Shown in pieces: positions 28,897 through 39,879 of a stretch of 64,000 nt of DNA. The stretch covers positions 1,488,001 to 1,552,000 of the forward strand of contig JAPFFF010000021.1 of assembly GCA_039105265.1 (NCBI GenBank). Direction: 5' to 3'. Source of the stretch: Tritrichomonas musculus (Eukaryota; Parabasalia; Tritrichomonadida; Tritrichomonadidae). Each line of letters opens with the position of its first letter. Within the stretch, counting starts at the first letter, position 1. The notes under the pieces were generated by a model. The model worked only from the letters and a program-made list of their open reading frames with translations. It was not told where the DNA came from and searched no databases. The translations under genes and the position numbers were made by a program.

Positions 28897-31596
28897 ATAC
28901 AGTCAAGAATTTAAGCCTTGGTTTTTGTATTTACAATTGTATACAACTTGTCCGTTTAAAAATTACAATTGTAATTACAATTGTAAATACGTTATTTTCT
29001 CGATATTAGTTTTTTATTTTTATCTTGATCTACAATTATTTTTTTATATTAAAAATGTTTTAAATAATTTAAAAATAAAAAGATAAAATAGTAAAATGTT
29101 TTTCAAATTAAATAATATTATTTTTGAATCTTCATAAATAAAAAAAAAATTTATTCGCATTCAAAAAGTTTCATTAATACTACAAATAAACGTGATAAAA
29201 CGAAACTATTTTCTTCAAAAATGTTAATGCGTTATATATGTTATTATACATCATATATAAAAATTAATAAAGTAATAAATTTAAAATTTGTGACATACAT
29301 TCCAAAGATAATTGCAAAACATTGATTTTTTTTACATTATCTACGTTTTTCTCAAATAAAAACAAACAAAAAATAAAAATAAAGAGTTTTAACAAATAAG
29401 TAATATATGAAAAGTTATTTTATTTTATTTATAATCAATCAATGTTAATTTAAAAATGTTCAAAAAAATCTGAATAATTCAATGAAAGCATTCAAAAAGT
29501 TATGAAATTCAAAGAAAATAATAATCCAAAATCCTATGTGCCAATAGGTCAGATTTTAACATATTTGTTTTATCTCCTAAGGACAAATTTAAGCATCATA
29601 AAATAGATCAGTCTCGAAGACGAATAATGAAAATAAAATTGAGAGTATAACGATCATTTAAAAAATACAATTATCTTGCAAAATAATTCGTAAAATTATG
29701 TTTTTATCTTAAATATAATATTATAAATATTTTACTTAAATAATATATTATTATTCATTCATATAAAAAACAAAATTGTTAAAAATAAATGAATTTTGGA
29801 AAATACGTTTTTTTGAAACTTTTGCGTTTTATTACGTTTCTACAAATCAAAAAATCGTTATTTTACGAAAAAAGACGTTTATAGTATTTGTGATGTAAAA
29901 AAAATAAGGCCTACAAGAATTTAAATGTGATCGGAAAATTTTTAAAATTTTTTGTATTTTTTTTTATTTTGCATTTTTCGTTAGATACAAAGACTTTGAC
30001 AATAAATGAAGTATATCAATATGTTAAGTACTTAATCATTAAAATAAATAAATATATCATCTCAGCGAAAAATTGGGATTTCAGCATTTTTTCCATTGCT
30101 GAAGATGAAAAAATAAAATCGAAATATTAGTTTATATTGATTATCATTTGCATATTAAATCATATATATAACTTCTACATACATCATTGTATAATAAAAA
30201 AAAATAAAAATACAACTGTTTATATTAACTTTTTTGAAAAAAATCAAAATTTTGATTTATGATGTACGTTTAAAATTAAGGGAAAAAATCAAACGACAAT
30301 AACTCATTAAATAATTAATTTTTATTAATTTTACCATTATAACTATATTCAATACAGTAAGTAAAATATATACTACTTGATTGGTCAGATAAAATCTCTT
30401 ACAAGAATTATTTTAAAACTTTTTTAAAATGAACTTGAAATATAATTATTAATATAGTGTTGTACTTCAATAGTAACCAAATATTTATTCATGAAATCAT
30501 TTATTATCTTTAATTAACTACTAATATTATAAATTCATCATTCATATACCAAAATATCATTGAGATCTATAAAATAAACGTATAGTTATCATAAACGAAC
30601 ATGTTCGGATAAAAATTTTTATTTGTTTTTTTTTACTCATTTTAAATAAATATCTATTCCTCTGATATCATAGATTAAACATTGAGAAAAAATTTGACAG
30701 GTTTTTATTTTGAGTTTATTGCTTTCATCATATTATCATATTTTGGAAATGATAAAAAAAAAATTTCCATTTATCAAATGAAACTCTTTTATATTCATGG
30801 TATCAGTGTTATAAGGCATTTAATATCACTTTAAATTGTTTTTATGAACTGACTTCTTTTTAACATAAATTTTTTCATTGGCTCTCACAAATTTTAAAAT
30901 TTTCCAAAAGTGAACAGAAAAATGTATATGCAGTTTAGATTGAAAAACGTAAACCATATATTTCTATTTTCTTATCAATGATTAACATTTTTATATCTTT
31001 TGTTTTAAGAAGACAAAATCATGTATAGGTTATAAAAACGAAATATTTTTTTTAATAATTGACTTTAATCACTTACACACCAAAATATAGTATTCAATTG
31101 GATTTTATCAAATTTAAATGTATCATCAATATAAATTATGCTAATACTACAAAAATATATTAGGATGATATCATAAAAAAAAAAAAAATTAGACAGACTT
31201 AATCATTTTATAAATTTTTCCCCTTAATTTTAAACGTACATCATAAATCAAAATTTTGATTTTTTTCAAAAAGTTAATATAAACAGTTGTATTTTTATTT
31301 TTATTTATTATACAATGATGTATGTAGAAGTTATATATATGATTTAATATGCAAATGATAATCAATATAATCTAATATTTCGATTTTATTTTTTCATCTT
31401 CAGCAATGGAAAAAATGCTGAAATCCCAATTTTTCGCTGAGATGATATATTAATTTATTTTAATGATTAAGTACTTAACATATTGATATACTTCATTTAT
31501 TGTCAAAGTCTTTTTATCTAACGAAAAATGCAAAATAAAAAAAATTTACAAAAAATTTTAAAAATTTTCCGATCACATTTAAATTCTTGACTGTAT
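28897..31596. mobile_element. Long-inverted-repeat (foldback) transposon, TA-flanked, with a nested MITE
   Basis: Arms of about 380 bp at 28897-28911 plus 29914-30290 and at 31214-31596 are inverted copies with roughly 98% identity by eye. The ends read ATACAGTCAAGAATT, and TA flanks both sides (28895-28896, 31597-31598), as in Tc1/mariner-type elements. The 920-bp middle is AT-rich with no gene. The open frame at 29927-30130 lies in the arm and is not a gene. The left arm is split by a 1-kb MITE (28912-29913), so the bare element is about 1.7 kb and non-autonomous. Confidence 0.82.
28912..29913. mobile_element. 1.0-kb MITE (hAT-like) inserted in the foldback element
   Basis: The ends TAAGCCTTGGTTTTT and (reverse) TAGGCCTTATTTTTT form a short imperfect inverted repeat. 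The host sequence CAAGAATT (28904-28911 and 29914-29921) is duplicated on both sides, giving an 8-bp target duplication that could be read as 10 bp because the host continues TA. The uninterrupted host sequence is seen in the opposite arm near 31583, which proves the insertion. Inside is a hairpin with 15-bp arms (GTATTTACAATTGTA at about 28927 and its complement at about 28976). No gene. Confidence 0.8.
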
Positions 31597-31655
31597 TATT
31601 ATTATAATCATTTGTTTAGTTATCAGAAATAGTAAATAAAATTGAGGTGCCCAAT

Positions 31656-33440
31656 TTAGTAAATTAAACATTTTGAATCAACTCGCGATGGTGGCAGATT
31701 AAATGAATAACTGCCATAATTACCATCCACTAATTCTGGTGAGGGAATAAAAACAATTTCTGTTTTTGATGGAAAAGAATTTTCACCTATCAAAACTGTG
31801 GCAGAAGGAAGAAAAACATTTTTCAAAGATAGACAACCATCAAAAGCAAAACTTTCAATCGAATGCAATGCTGACGGAATATTGAAAGTCACATTTTTCA
31901 ATGATTTGCAGGATTTGAAAGCATATGATTCGATTTCAGTTACAGAAGAAGGAATAATTATTCGTTCAAGCGATGAACAATTGTAGAAAGCATTCTTCTT
32001 GATTTCAGTCACAGATGAAGGCATTGTAACATTTTTAAGTGATGTACATTCGTAAAATGCAGAAACTCCAATTATTGTTACAGATGATGGTATTTCAATG
32101 CTTTCTAAAGAGGTGCAATTGAAAAATGTCATATTTGATATTGATGTCATTGAAGAAGAAAGTTTTATTGACTTCAATGATGAACAATTAATGAAAGCAC
32201 TGGATTCAATCATCGAAACCGAATTCGGAATTTCTATTTCTTGAATCGATTTGCAACATGAGAAAGCATTTTTATTAATCAATGTAATATGTGAAGGAAA
32301 TGTTACTTTCATCAAACTTTTACAACATTCAAAAACCGAAATTCCAATTTCGTTTGTAGATGATGGAATTATGATTTCCTTTAATAATTCACAATTTTTG
32401 AAGGCTTCATTTTCAATTAGTTTTATTGTGGATGGAAGCAAAACTTCTTTCAAAGATAAGCAATTTTGAAATGCAGCCTTTTTAATTGTTACTGCGGAAG
32501 AATTATTTTCAAAACAAACTTTTCCTAATGCTCCACAATAAACAAATGATTCTTCACCTATTTCAGCAACTGAAGATGGAATTGTGATTTGCTTCAATGA
32601 TTCACAACCAAAGAAAGCCTTTTGTGGAATATTAATCAGTGATGAATTTGTTTCAAAATGAATGCTTTTTAATGATGTGCATGCTTCAAAGATACTTTCT
32701 CCAATTTCGGTAACTGAAGAAGGAATTGATATTTGCTTTAATGAGTAACAGAATTTGAAAGCAAATTCTCCAATTTTCTTTAATGAAAATGGCAATGAAA
32801 TTGTTTTCAATGAATTACAATTCATAAATGCATACGATTCAATCTCTGTTACAGAAGATGGAATTGAAATATCCTCAAGACTGCTACAAAAATTAAAAGC
32901 ATTAATTCCAATAGTTGTCACTGATGGAGGAATTTTGATTTCTTTTAATGATGAGCATCCATCAAATGTGTTATCATTAATCACTGGAATTGAACAGGAA
33001 AGTTTAATTTCTTTCAATCTTTGGCAGCCTTGAAATGCTCCTTTTTCAATATTTCGAACAGAGGTTGGAATTTCAATTGTTTCTAGTGAATAACATCCTT
33101 GGAAAACTTGAGAGCCTAGATGTTCAGCAGATGCAGGAATGACTATTTTTATCAATGATGAACACCCTGCAAATGCATCATTTCCGATATGTGTAATTGA
33201 TGAAAGAAGCGTAATAGATTCAAGTTTCGGTTTTTTAATAAAGCTTTCACATCTTAATTGCTGTTCGTCTGAAGCAACTGAAATTTCTTTCAATTCTTTA
33301 CAATCTTTAAACGAATTGTCTCCAATAATAGACTTAGATGATGCCAACAAAAGAAATACAATTTCATTATTATTTCTTTCTACTGCAATTTCCAATGCTG
33401 TTTTATAAAAAAAAGTTATTTTAAAATTCCATTTAAATTT
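31656..33440 (-). CDS. BspA-like leucine-rich repeat region, 3' part of a broken DUF3447-BspA gene
   Basis: About 23 BspA-type LRR units (IPSSVTEIGESxFxxCxSLK) make up a 570-residue region, ending in a unique tail (SPELVDGNYGSYSFNLPPS). The frame has no ATG at its start. Its first residues, YKTALEIAVERNNNEIVFLLL, are an ankyrin unit. It lies in exactly the same reading frame as the DUF3447 part at 33450, separated only by two TAA codons (33441-33443 and 33450-33452). The repeats are well preserved. The architecture suggests a surface or scaffold protein with ankyrin and LRR faces; no signal peptide is visible. Confidence 0.82.
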   Translation of the reverse strand, partial: KFKWNFKITFFYKTALEIAVERNNNEIVFLLLASSKSIIGDNSFKDCKELKEISVASDEQQLRCESFIKKPKLESITLLSSITHIGNDAFAGCSSLIKIVIPASAEHLGSQVFQGCYSLETIEIPTSVRNIEKGAFQGCQRLKEIKLSCSIPVINDNTFDGCSSLKEIKIPPSVTTIGINAFNFCSSLEDISIPSSVTEIESYAFMNCNSLKTISLPFSLKKIGEFAFKFCYSLKQISIPSSVTEIGESIFEACTSLKSIHFETNSSLINIPQKAFFGCESLKQITIPSSVAEIGEESFVYCGALGKVCFENNSSAVTIKKAAFQNCLSLKEVLLPSTIKLIENEAFKNCELLKEIIIPSSTNEIGISVFECCKSLMKVTFPSHITLINKNAFSCCKSIQEIEIPNSVSMIESSAFINCSSLKSIKLSSSMTSISNMTFFNCTSLESIEIPSSVTIIGVSAFYECTSLKNVTMPSSVTEIKKNAFYNCSSLERIIIPSSVTEIESYAFKSCKSLKNVTFNIPSALHSIESFAFDGCLSLKNVFLPSATVLIGENSFPSKTEIVFIPSPELVDGNYGSYSFNLPPSRVDSKCLIY

Positions 33441-33449
33441 TTAATTGTT

Positions 33450-34586
33450 TTAAAACTTCATTAAATTAAAACTTGAAATTATTTCTTGATTTATGTTCTT
33501 TGTATTTTGATGTAAAATTATATCTACGAAAAAAGCATAGTCATACTTGCATAAGCAAAAGAAATTGAAAGATTTAAATTCGTCCAAAAAATTGTTTTCA
33601 ATATCTTCATAATTATACAAATCATCAAGCATCAAATTATAATTATGAAACTTAATTGGATACAAAATGCAAACATCACATAACTCTTCTTTGAAAAAGT
33701 TATTTCGAAAATACAAAGCAATTTCATCACTGAAAAATTTGACTGAGAATCCAAACAAAGCTTCATATGATTCAAAAGGAACTTCACTTTCTTCTAGAAT
33801 GTGGATGATCTCAGGATTTTTTCCATGAATTGAATAAATCCACAATTTTTCATCATATTCAGCATTATTCAATCTTAAGTATTGAAAAATTTCAATGGAA
33901 CCGTAAAAAGCCGAGTATTCAATTAATGTTGGATTATTTTTCAACAAAAACGAATTTGTTTCAAAGATCGACCGAGGAATTTGTGAATTTAATTGTAAAT
34001 TGGTTTTGTTAGCGTAGATAATGAACTCTTTAATCGAATCATTTCGAATCAGAAAACAAATATAATTATGATTCTCACCATTTTTTCTGTTTTTTTCGAA
34101 ATCTTTCAAATTATCTCCAAGTTCATTCTTAATTTCATCAAATAATGGTTCAGAAATAAATTGTTTGCATTCATTAAGAAAATATTTAATATAAAACTTT
34201 TGCCAAAATTTTTCTTCTCTTAATTTCTCATATATTGAAGAATCAAATGTTAATAAAGATTCATCAATAAGAAATAAAAGAATACGCTTGTTACTTTTAA
34301 AAATATCAAATAATTCTTCATTTGAAAAAAATTGTTGAATTTGATCTTTAAGATATAATAATATTTTTTCAACTTTTTGGAAAAAATTAAGAGATCGATA
34401 GTAATTGTTTGATATTTTTAGTATTAATTTTAATATCGACATCATGCTATACCGATTGTTCAATATTGATTCATTAATAATTTCTTTGATTGGCGAATAA
34501 TCTTGAGAATCGCTTTCATTGTTAAGTATATCCATAAAAGTTTGCTGTAGCTTTTTCATTATATTCAAGTATTGCTGGCCGTTCAT
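33450..34586 (-). CDS. DUF3447/ankyrin-type protein, 5' part of a broken DUF3447-BspA gene
   Basis: The conserved blocks NRKNGENHNYICFLIRNDSIKEFI and SAFYGSIEIFQYLRLNNAEYDEKLWIYSIHGKNPEIIHILEE match the paralogues at 3.8 and 48.5 kb. I prefer the ATG at 34586 (ATATCAAAATG) to the upstream one at 34715, because homology begins there and a TCAAA motif sits beside it. Upstream at 34720-34765 a diverged copy of 34555-34590 is visible, so the 5' region was partly duplicated. The frame ends at TAA 33450-33452 and the same frame resumes as BspA repeats. Confidence 0.85.
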   Translation of the reverse strand: MNGQQYLNIMKKLQQTFMDILNNESDSQDYSPIKEIINESILNNRYSMMSILKLILKISNNYYRSLNFFQKVEKILLYLKDQIQQFFSNEELFDIFKSNKRILLFLIDESLLTFDSSIYEKLREEKFWQKFYIKYFLNECKQFISEPLFDEIKNELGDNLKDFEKNRKNGENHNYICFLIRNDSIKEFIIYANKTNLQLNSQIPRSIFETNSFLLKNNPTLIEYSAFYGSIEIFQYLRLNNAEYDEKLWIYSIHGKNPEIIHILEESEVPFESYEALFGFSVKFFSDEIALYFRNNFFKEELCDVCILYPIKFHNYNLMLDDLYNYEDIENNFLDEFKSFNFFCLCKYDYAFFVDIILHQNTKNINQEIISSFNLMKF

Positions 34587-34966
34587 TTTGATATTTTGTG
34601 AAAAAATGAAATAATTAATTTGAGAAGTTATTTGGTCATCGAATTGTTGATTTGACCAAATACCTCTACCTTCTTGAGTAATGTTAAAATTGATTGCAAT
34701 CTTGTTAATTTGCAAATATATATATATTCATTATATTCAAATATTGCTGGCTGTTTAATCTGAAAATGATAATTTGGGAATAGCAATCTGATATTAGTAA
34801 TCTTCGAAAATAAATTTAATAAAAGCTATCTGGTATTAGAAAGAATAAAAATTACCATGAATATTAATTTCCTAACGATATAATACGCTCTCTATAATAA
34901 CCAATTTTGAAATAAGTCATTCAAAAAAATTGTAAAGATAAATAAGAGATGAAAAAATACAAAAAA

Positions 34967-35038
34967 TTCTCCTGGGAGGAATCGAACCTCCTTCTTAGGC
35001 TTATTAGACCCATGTCCTAACCAGTGTACTACAAGAGA
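34967..35038 (-). tRNA. tRNA, anticodon AAT (Ile), copy 2
   Basis: This copy is identical to copy 1 except that the anticodon loop reads CTAATAA, the usual loop of eukaryotic tRNA-Ile(AAT). The T-run follows on the minus strand. Its flanks resemble those of copies 1 and 3 for a shorter distance. It stands between the DUF3447 gene and the triple-kinase gene. Confidence 0.87.
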
Positions 35039-35609
35039 TCATATTTATTATTTTGATTTTTTATGCTTTATATAAATATGATTAATTCATTTTATATTAA
35101 AAATGTATATTCAATTTAAATATTTAAAATAGATCAAGATTCATTATTTTATCTGTTAATCATATTTGAAATTAGAAGTTAATGATCTTTGATCAAAACA
35201 GCATTTCAAAATTTTACACCATTATAGTAAATATTATCATATTCTTCTTTATTCATCATTTTAGGCGATATGAAGTTTGTGTTGATAACAATAATTATGA
35301 TGATTCAATTTATAAAAAAATGTTTATAATTGTTAATTCATCAGGAAAGTAATAAAGATTGAAACTCTTTATACCATTTGATAAAAATCAAAATCAAAGT
35401 TCATTTGATTTTATAAATGATTTTTCATCAAGAAAAAGGATCAATTTTACATTTTTACCATGAATAAAATTAAGATAAAGTGAATCTTTGGATATATAAA
35501 ATTGAGATAAAAATTTCGAAATTTTATAAAATGAAAGAAAAAATAATATGTCAAATAAATTTGAAAATAAAAACAAAGGCTTGCCATTTATTTTTATAAT
35601 TTTTGATAT
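35039..35609. other. Intergenic upstream region of the triple-kinase gene
   Basis: A/T-rich sequence begins with the 5' flank of tRNA copy 2 that is partly shared with the other copies. No gene is supported; a 60-codon reverse frame here is low-complexity and rejected. Confidence 0.5.
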
Positions 35610-38600
35610 ATGCTATCAAATTCATTTATACAACTAGAAAACTTTGAAAAACTAGAAAAAATAGGAGAAGGTGGATTTGGCAAAGCTTACAAAGTATTAA
35701 ATAAAATTGATGGAAATATATATTCAGCAAAAATTTCTTTTCATGAAGATAACGACTTTTCAAGTGAATTTGTTAAACATTTTTTCCGAGAAGTAAATAT
35801 TTTATCGCTTATAAATTTCCCATCGATAACAAAGTTTATAGGATGTTCTCCTATAAGTTTCAATAATAAACCAAAACCAACAATTATCTTCGAATATTTA
35901 TCAAATGGCACATTACATCAACTTTTAGAATTAATAAGGAAAGGAGAAAACATTCCTGAATGGACAGATACAAAAAAGCTCATTACTCTTTATGGAATTG
36001 CCAAAGCATTAGAATTTTTACACTCAAACTACATTATTCATCGCGATTTAAGGCCAGTAAACATATTATTAGACGATTATTTGTTTCCCAAGATATCAGA
36101 TTTTGGATTATCGAAAGTTATAAAACTAAATCCAAACTCAGAAACAACAGAAGAAACCAATGAAGTTCCAAACACACCAGAATATCTTGCACCAGAAGTC
36201 CTTACAGCTGAAGATTGGTCTCTATCTGCAGATGTTTACTCGTTTGCCATGATCGCGTATGAAATAATGACAAATGAGCGACCATTTAGTGAATTTTCAA
36301 GTGCCTTTGAAATTGTCAACGAAGTAATAAAAAAAGAAGGCCGTCCAAAGTTCAATAAAGAAATCCCAGATTGTTATCGAGAATTGATCGAATGTTGCTG
36401 GTCATCGGATCCAAGTGCGCGGCCTTTGTTTAGAGAAATTGTCGAAACTCTATCAAATGACTCTAGATTCATAACGGAAAAAGTTGATTCAAAAGAGTTT
36501 TTCGATTACATAAAATTTAATTTTTGCTCTGAAAAAGTTGACGAATTGAATAAATTCTATGAATCCATTCAAAAAGTTGATATATATCAAAATAGGATTA
36601 AAGAAACTGCCATAAAGAACATTTCAGTTAATATTAAATTAATAGATCTAAATTCATTTGAATTGAAAGAACAAATTGGTGAAGGGAGTTACGGAACCGT
36701 TTATAAAGTGATTGAAAAAGCAAGCGGCGATTTTTGTGCGGCCAAAATATCAATCACGAAGATCAACAAGAGTAGTGAAGATAAAATAGCGAATCTTGAG
36801 AGAGAAGTCAACATAATTTCAAAACTTGATCATCCGAGCATTCTCAAATTCATCGGATTCAACACATACAACTTCAAGCACAAAAAGAAGCCGACGATCA
36901 TCACTGAATATGTGACGAATGGATCATTAGACAAAATCATTGAAATGGAGAGGAAGTCGTTATCGAATATAGATTGGGATGACACGAAGAAATTAATCAC
37001 TATTTATGGAATTGCGTCAGGAATGTCATATCTGCATTCACATGAAATATTACATCGAGATTTAAAGCCAGGAAACATTCTTCTTGACAAATATTTGTTT
37101 CCTAAAATTTCAGATTTTGGCCTGTCTAAAGAATTGTCAGAAGGAAGTGCAAATCATTCTGGCTATAAAGGAACACCTGCTTATTCAGCACCTGAAGTTT
37201 TTCAAGAGAAATACACCAAAGCAGGAGATGTTTTCTCATTTGCATTGATTGTTTATGAAATAATGACGAATGAAGTCCTTTATTCAAATATGAATCAATT
37301 CCAATTGTTGAGTAAAGTTTGTGCAGGCTATCGTCCTTCTTTTAGATATCCGATTGCTTCTTCATATGAAGAACTAATTAAAGACTGTTGGAAAGATGAT
37401 CCAAAAGAAAGACCAACATTTGAACAGATTGTTTTTCGTCTTCAAACAGACAAAGGATTCATTACATCAAATGTCGATGAAGAAGAATTTCTAAACTACG
37501 TTTGCTATGTCGATGAGACATTTGAGAGAGACGAACAAACATTTCAAGAAATTTCAATTGATAAAAATCCGAAGAAAGAAAATAATTCACTTATGAATGA
37601 AAACTTTTTGGATCTTAATAAATTTGAAAAAAGTGATCTGATTATGAAAAGTGACATTTATAAAAGTTATAAAGTTAAATCTAAAGAAACAGGATCATCT
37701 TACTTATGCAAAATATCAATGATTAAAATCAGCAACTTTTCAAAAGACGACCTTATTAAATTATCACGTGAAGTGAACCTCATCTCACAATTAAATCATT
37801 CATCATTCCTTAAATTTATAGGCTATAGTCCTATCAATTTCAAACATCAAAACAAACCAGTGATAATCACTGAATTTCCAATGAAAGGCTCACTTTTCAA
37901 TGTCCTTGAAAAAGTGAGAAAAAAGAGAAATGTTCTAAATTGGAACGATACGAAGAAATTAATTATCATTTATGGAATCGCTTCAGGAATGTCATATCTG
38001 CATTCAAACAATGTCATTCATCGAGACTTGAATCCAAAAAACGTTTTTCTCGATGACAATTTGTATCCAAAACTTGGCGATTTTGGATTATCGATTCGAA
38101 ATCATAACGTTGAATCGATGACATATCAATCAACATCAGGAATGAAAGGGACACCCGTTTATTCATCCCCAGAAATATTGAAATTCAACGATTATTCAAA
38201 AAGTGGAGATGTTTATGCATTTTCAATGATTGTCTATGAAATTGTTACAAAAAAAATTCCTTTTGAAGAACTGAAAAATACAAATGATATTTATAACGAA
38301 GTTGTGACTAAAAATGGAAGACCAGTAATTGATGAAAGTGTTCCAAATTGTTATCGTAAATTGATTGAAATTTGCTGGTCAGAAAATAAAAATGAAAGAC
38401 CAACATTCGATGACATTGTTCATATTCTTAGGACAGAAAAAGAATTCATCACTAAAAATATCAATGAAGAAGAATTTGTTAATTACATCAAAAAAGTTGA
38501 TGAAAACAAATCTATTATAGAAACAAATAACAAATCTTCTATTGCTCAGCTTGATGATCTTATTGAAACAAAAAGTCGAATCAAAGAAACAATTGAAGAT

Positions 38601-38654
38601 GATCAATCAATCAATAAAGAAGATGAACCAATGAAAATTGATGAAACTAAATAA
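35610..38654 (+). CDS. Protein with three tandem TKL-type kinase domains
   Basis: This 1,014-residue protein has three kinase domains, at about residues 10-290, 348-620 and 667-945, joined by short acidic linkers (FITxxVDxxEFxxYI), and a polar tail. Domain 1 has IGEGGFG, SAKI and DFG, but its catalytic loop is HRDLRPVN. Domain 2 looks fully active (IGEGSYG, AAKI, HRDLKPGN, DFG, APE). Domain 3 has lost the glycine loop (SDLIMKSDIYKSYKV) and has HRDLNPKN with DFG kept, so it may be weak or a pseudokinase. The repeated YGIASGMSYLHS segment is shared with the kinases at 44.9 kb. It is cytosolic by lack of signal or membrane segments. Substrates are unknown. Part of domain 3 is copied at 43975-44534. 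Confidence 0.92.
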   Translation: MLSNSFIQLENFEKLEKIGEGGFGKAYKVLNKIDGNIYSAKISFHEDNDFSSEFVKHFFREVNILSLINFPSITKFIGCSPISFNNKPKPTIIFEYLSNGTLHQLLELIRKGENIPEWTDTKKLITLYGIAKALEFLHSNYIIHRDLRPVNILLDDYLFPKISDFGLSKVIKLNPNSETTEETNEVPNTPEYLAPEVLTAEDWSLSADVYSFAMIAYEIMTNERPFSEFSSAFEIVNEVIKKEGRPKFNKEIPDCYRELIECCWSSDPSARPLFREIVETLSNDSRFITEKVDSKEFFDYIKFNFCSEKVDELNKFYESIQKVDIYQNRIKETAIKNISVNIKLIDLNSFELKEQIGEGSYGTVYKVIEKASGDFCAAKISITKINKSSEDKIANLEREVNIISKLDHPSILKFIGFNTYNFKHKKKPTIITEYVTNGSLDKIIEMERKSLSNIDWDDTKKLITIYGIASGMSYLHSHEILHRDLKPGNILLDKYLFPKISDFGLSKELSEGSANHSGYKGTPAYSAPEVFQEKYTKAGDVFSFALIVYEIMTNEVLYSNMNQFQLLSKVCAGYRPSFRYPIASSYEELIKDCWKDDPKERPTFEQIVFRLQTDKGFITSNVDEEEFLNYVCYVDETFERDEQTFQEISIDKNPKKENNSLMNENFLDLNKFEKSDLIMKSDIYKSYKVKSKETGSSYLCKISMIKISNFSKDDLIKLSREVNLISQLNHSSFLKFIGYSPINFKHQNKPVIITEFPMKGSLFNVLEKVRKKRNVLNWNDTKKLIIIYGIASGMSYLHSNNVIHRDLNPKNVFLDDNLYPKLGDFGLSIRNHNVESMTYQSTSGMKGTPVYSSPEILKFNDYSKSGDVYAFSMIVYEIVTKKIPFEELKNTNDIYNEVVTKNGRPVIDESVPNCYRKLIEICWSENKNERPTFDDIVHILRTEKEFITKNINEEEFVNYIKKVDENKSIIETNNKSSIAQLDDLIETKSRIKETIEDDQSINKEDEPMKIDETK

Positions 38655-39290
38655 TAAATAAATTCATTGAAATTACATAAACATTTACTAATCATTAATA
38701 AACATTTTCTATATTTTAAAGATCATTTTTTGATACTTCGTTATAAATATCATTGAAAATGATTTTTGATACTTCGTTATAAATATGCATTTTAATGATC
38801 TTTATAATCAGACTGGTTTTTGAGAATTTTTATGAAAATATCAATGAAAGAGAGAAAAATGATTATTAGTACAATTAGGCTTGTTAAGTCTCGATTTTCG
38901 ATATCAACTATTGATCAAGGATCCTTGATCAATTAATGAAAAATCAAAAATTTTAAAGATTAATTTGAAAAGAAATAATAAAGTTTATTAAAATTGAAAC
39001 AAATATTTTTTTTGTCAAATAAATTGAGAGAAAAAATAATGGGCTGACATTTGAATTTATTTTTATTTTAATTCAATTTTCAAATTTTTCTCTGAAATTT
39101 TAACAATTATAAAAACATAAATTTCTTTTTAAATACTATACAAAATAACAATATAATATTATAATATAAATTTAAATATTGATTAATTTTGGTTTATAAA
39201 ATATAAAAATAGAATTCCTGGCCGATTGCCAAAATAGGTCTATTTCAACCTCATATTGAAAATTTGTAAGAAATTTTTTATAATTTCAGT
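38655..39290. other. Intergenic, with a short tandem repeat
   Basis: The motif TTTTTGATACTTCGTTATAA followed by ATAT occurs twice, near 38727 and 38762, just past the kinase stop. The sequence ATTGATCAAGGATCCTTGATC near 38911 is partly palindromic. The rest is A/T-rich without a gene. Confidence 0.55.
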
Positions 39291-39851
39291 ATGAAAGCTC
39301 CTAATACAACATCTTTCATAAATATTACCAATTCACAAACAATGCCAATTATAATTAAATTAAAACTAGATCCATGTATCAAAACTCAATTACTTAAAGA
39401 AATAGACCAAAAATCTTACACCAAAATACAAATCAAAGGATTTGATTTACAAAATTCTGGTGAAATAGATCTTTCCGAAAATGAGGATTTACTTTTTAAT
39501 ATAGTAAATCGAGTTAGAATGTTTAGTTTACCCCCAGGTGCCGACTTTATTTTACAATGGGAAGCAAGCAAAGGAATAAAAATGTCAAATGGCAAGCAAT
39601 CACGATTTATTTTGGCTATTATTTCATTTCTATGTCGAATTGAGTCAACGTATTTGGATGAATATTACCATGATTGTGAACTTAGTAAGAAATTCACTGA
39701 TATGATGGACATATATATCAATTTTTCAATAAAAAATATACCTAAAATGACAAACGAAATCAAAAACGATAAAAAAAGTACCAAGCGCTATTTTTTTGAA
39801 ATATCACTCTCAATTTCATTTATAATCTATCTTTTATGCAAAATTATGTAA
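39291..39851 (+). CDS. Unknown protein with a C-terminal membrane anchor
   Basis: This 186-residue protein starts at an ATG preceded by TTTCAGT. The body is mixed helix and strand, with an acidic mid-segment (DLSENEDLLFNIVNRVRMF) and a conserved-looking LPPGADFILQWEASKG. The last 20 residues are hydrophobic (FFEISLSISFIIYLLCKIM), fitting a tail-anchored protein facing the cytosol. Not recognised; no paralogue in the window. Good codon continuity and a clear anchor support a real gene. Confidence 0.6.
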   Translation: MKAPNTTSFINITNSQTMPIIIKLKLDPCIKTQLLKEIDQKSYTKIQIKGFDLQNSGEIDLSENEDLLFNIVNRVRMFSLPPGADFILQWEASKGIKMSNGKQSRFILAIISFLCRIESTYLDEYYHDCELSKKFTDMMDIYINFSIKNIPKMTNEIKNDKKSTKRYFFEISLSISFIIYLLCKIM

Positions 39852-39879
39852 AAAAATATAGGAATTTATCATTATTTTT

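Noticed and set aside
29927-30130. 67-codon frame
   Set aside because: It lies wholly in the arm of the foldback element and is matched by the inverted arm; no protein-like features.
31798-33408. Several plus-strand frames opposite the BspA gene
   Set aside because: Shadows of the repetitive LRR sequence on the minus strand.
33397-33471. A 75-nt intron removing both stops between DUF3447 and BspA
   Set aside because: It would keep the frame, but the 5' end GTTTTA and the 3' region do not match known trichomonad splice signals, and the homologous gap at 3.7-3.8 kb has no similar segment. Mentioned only as a possibility.
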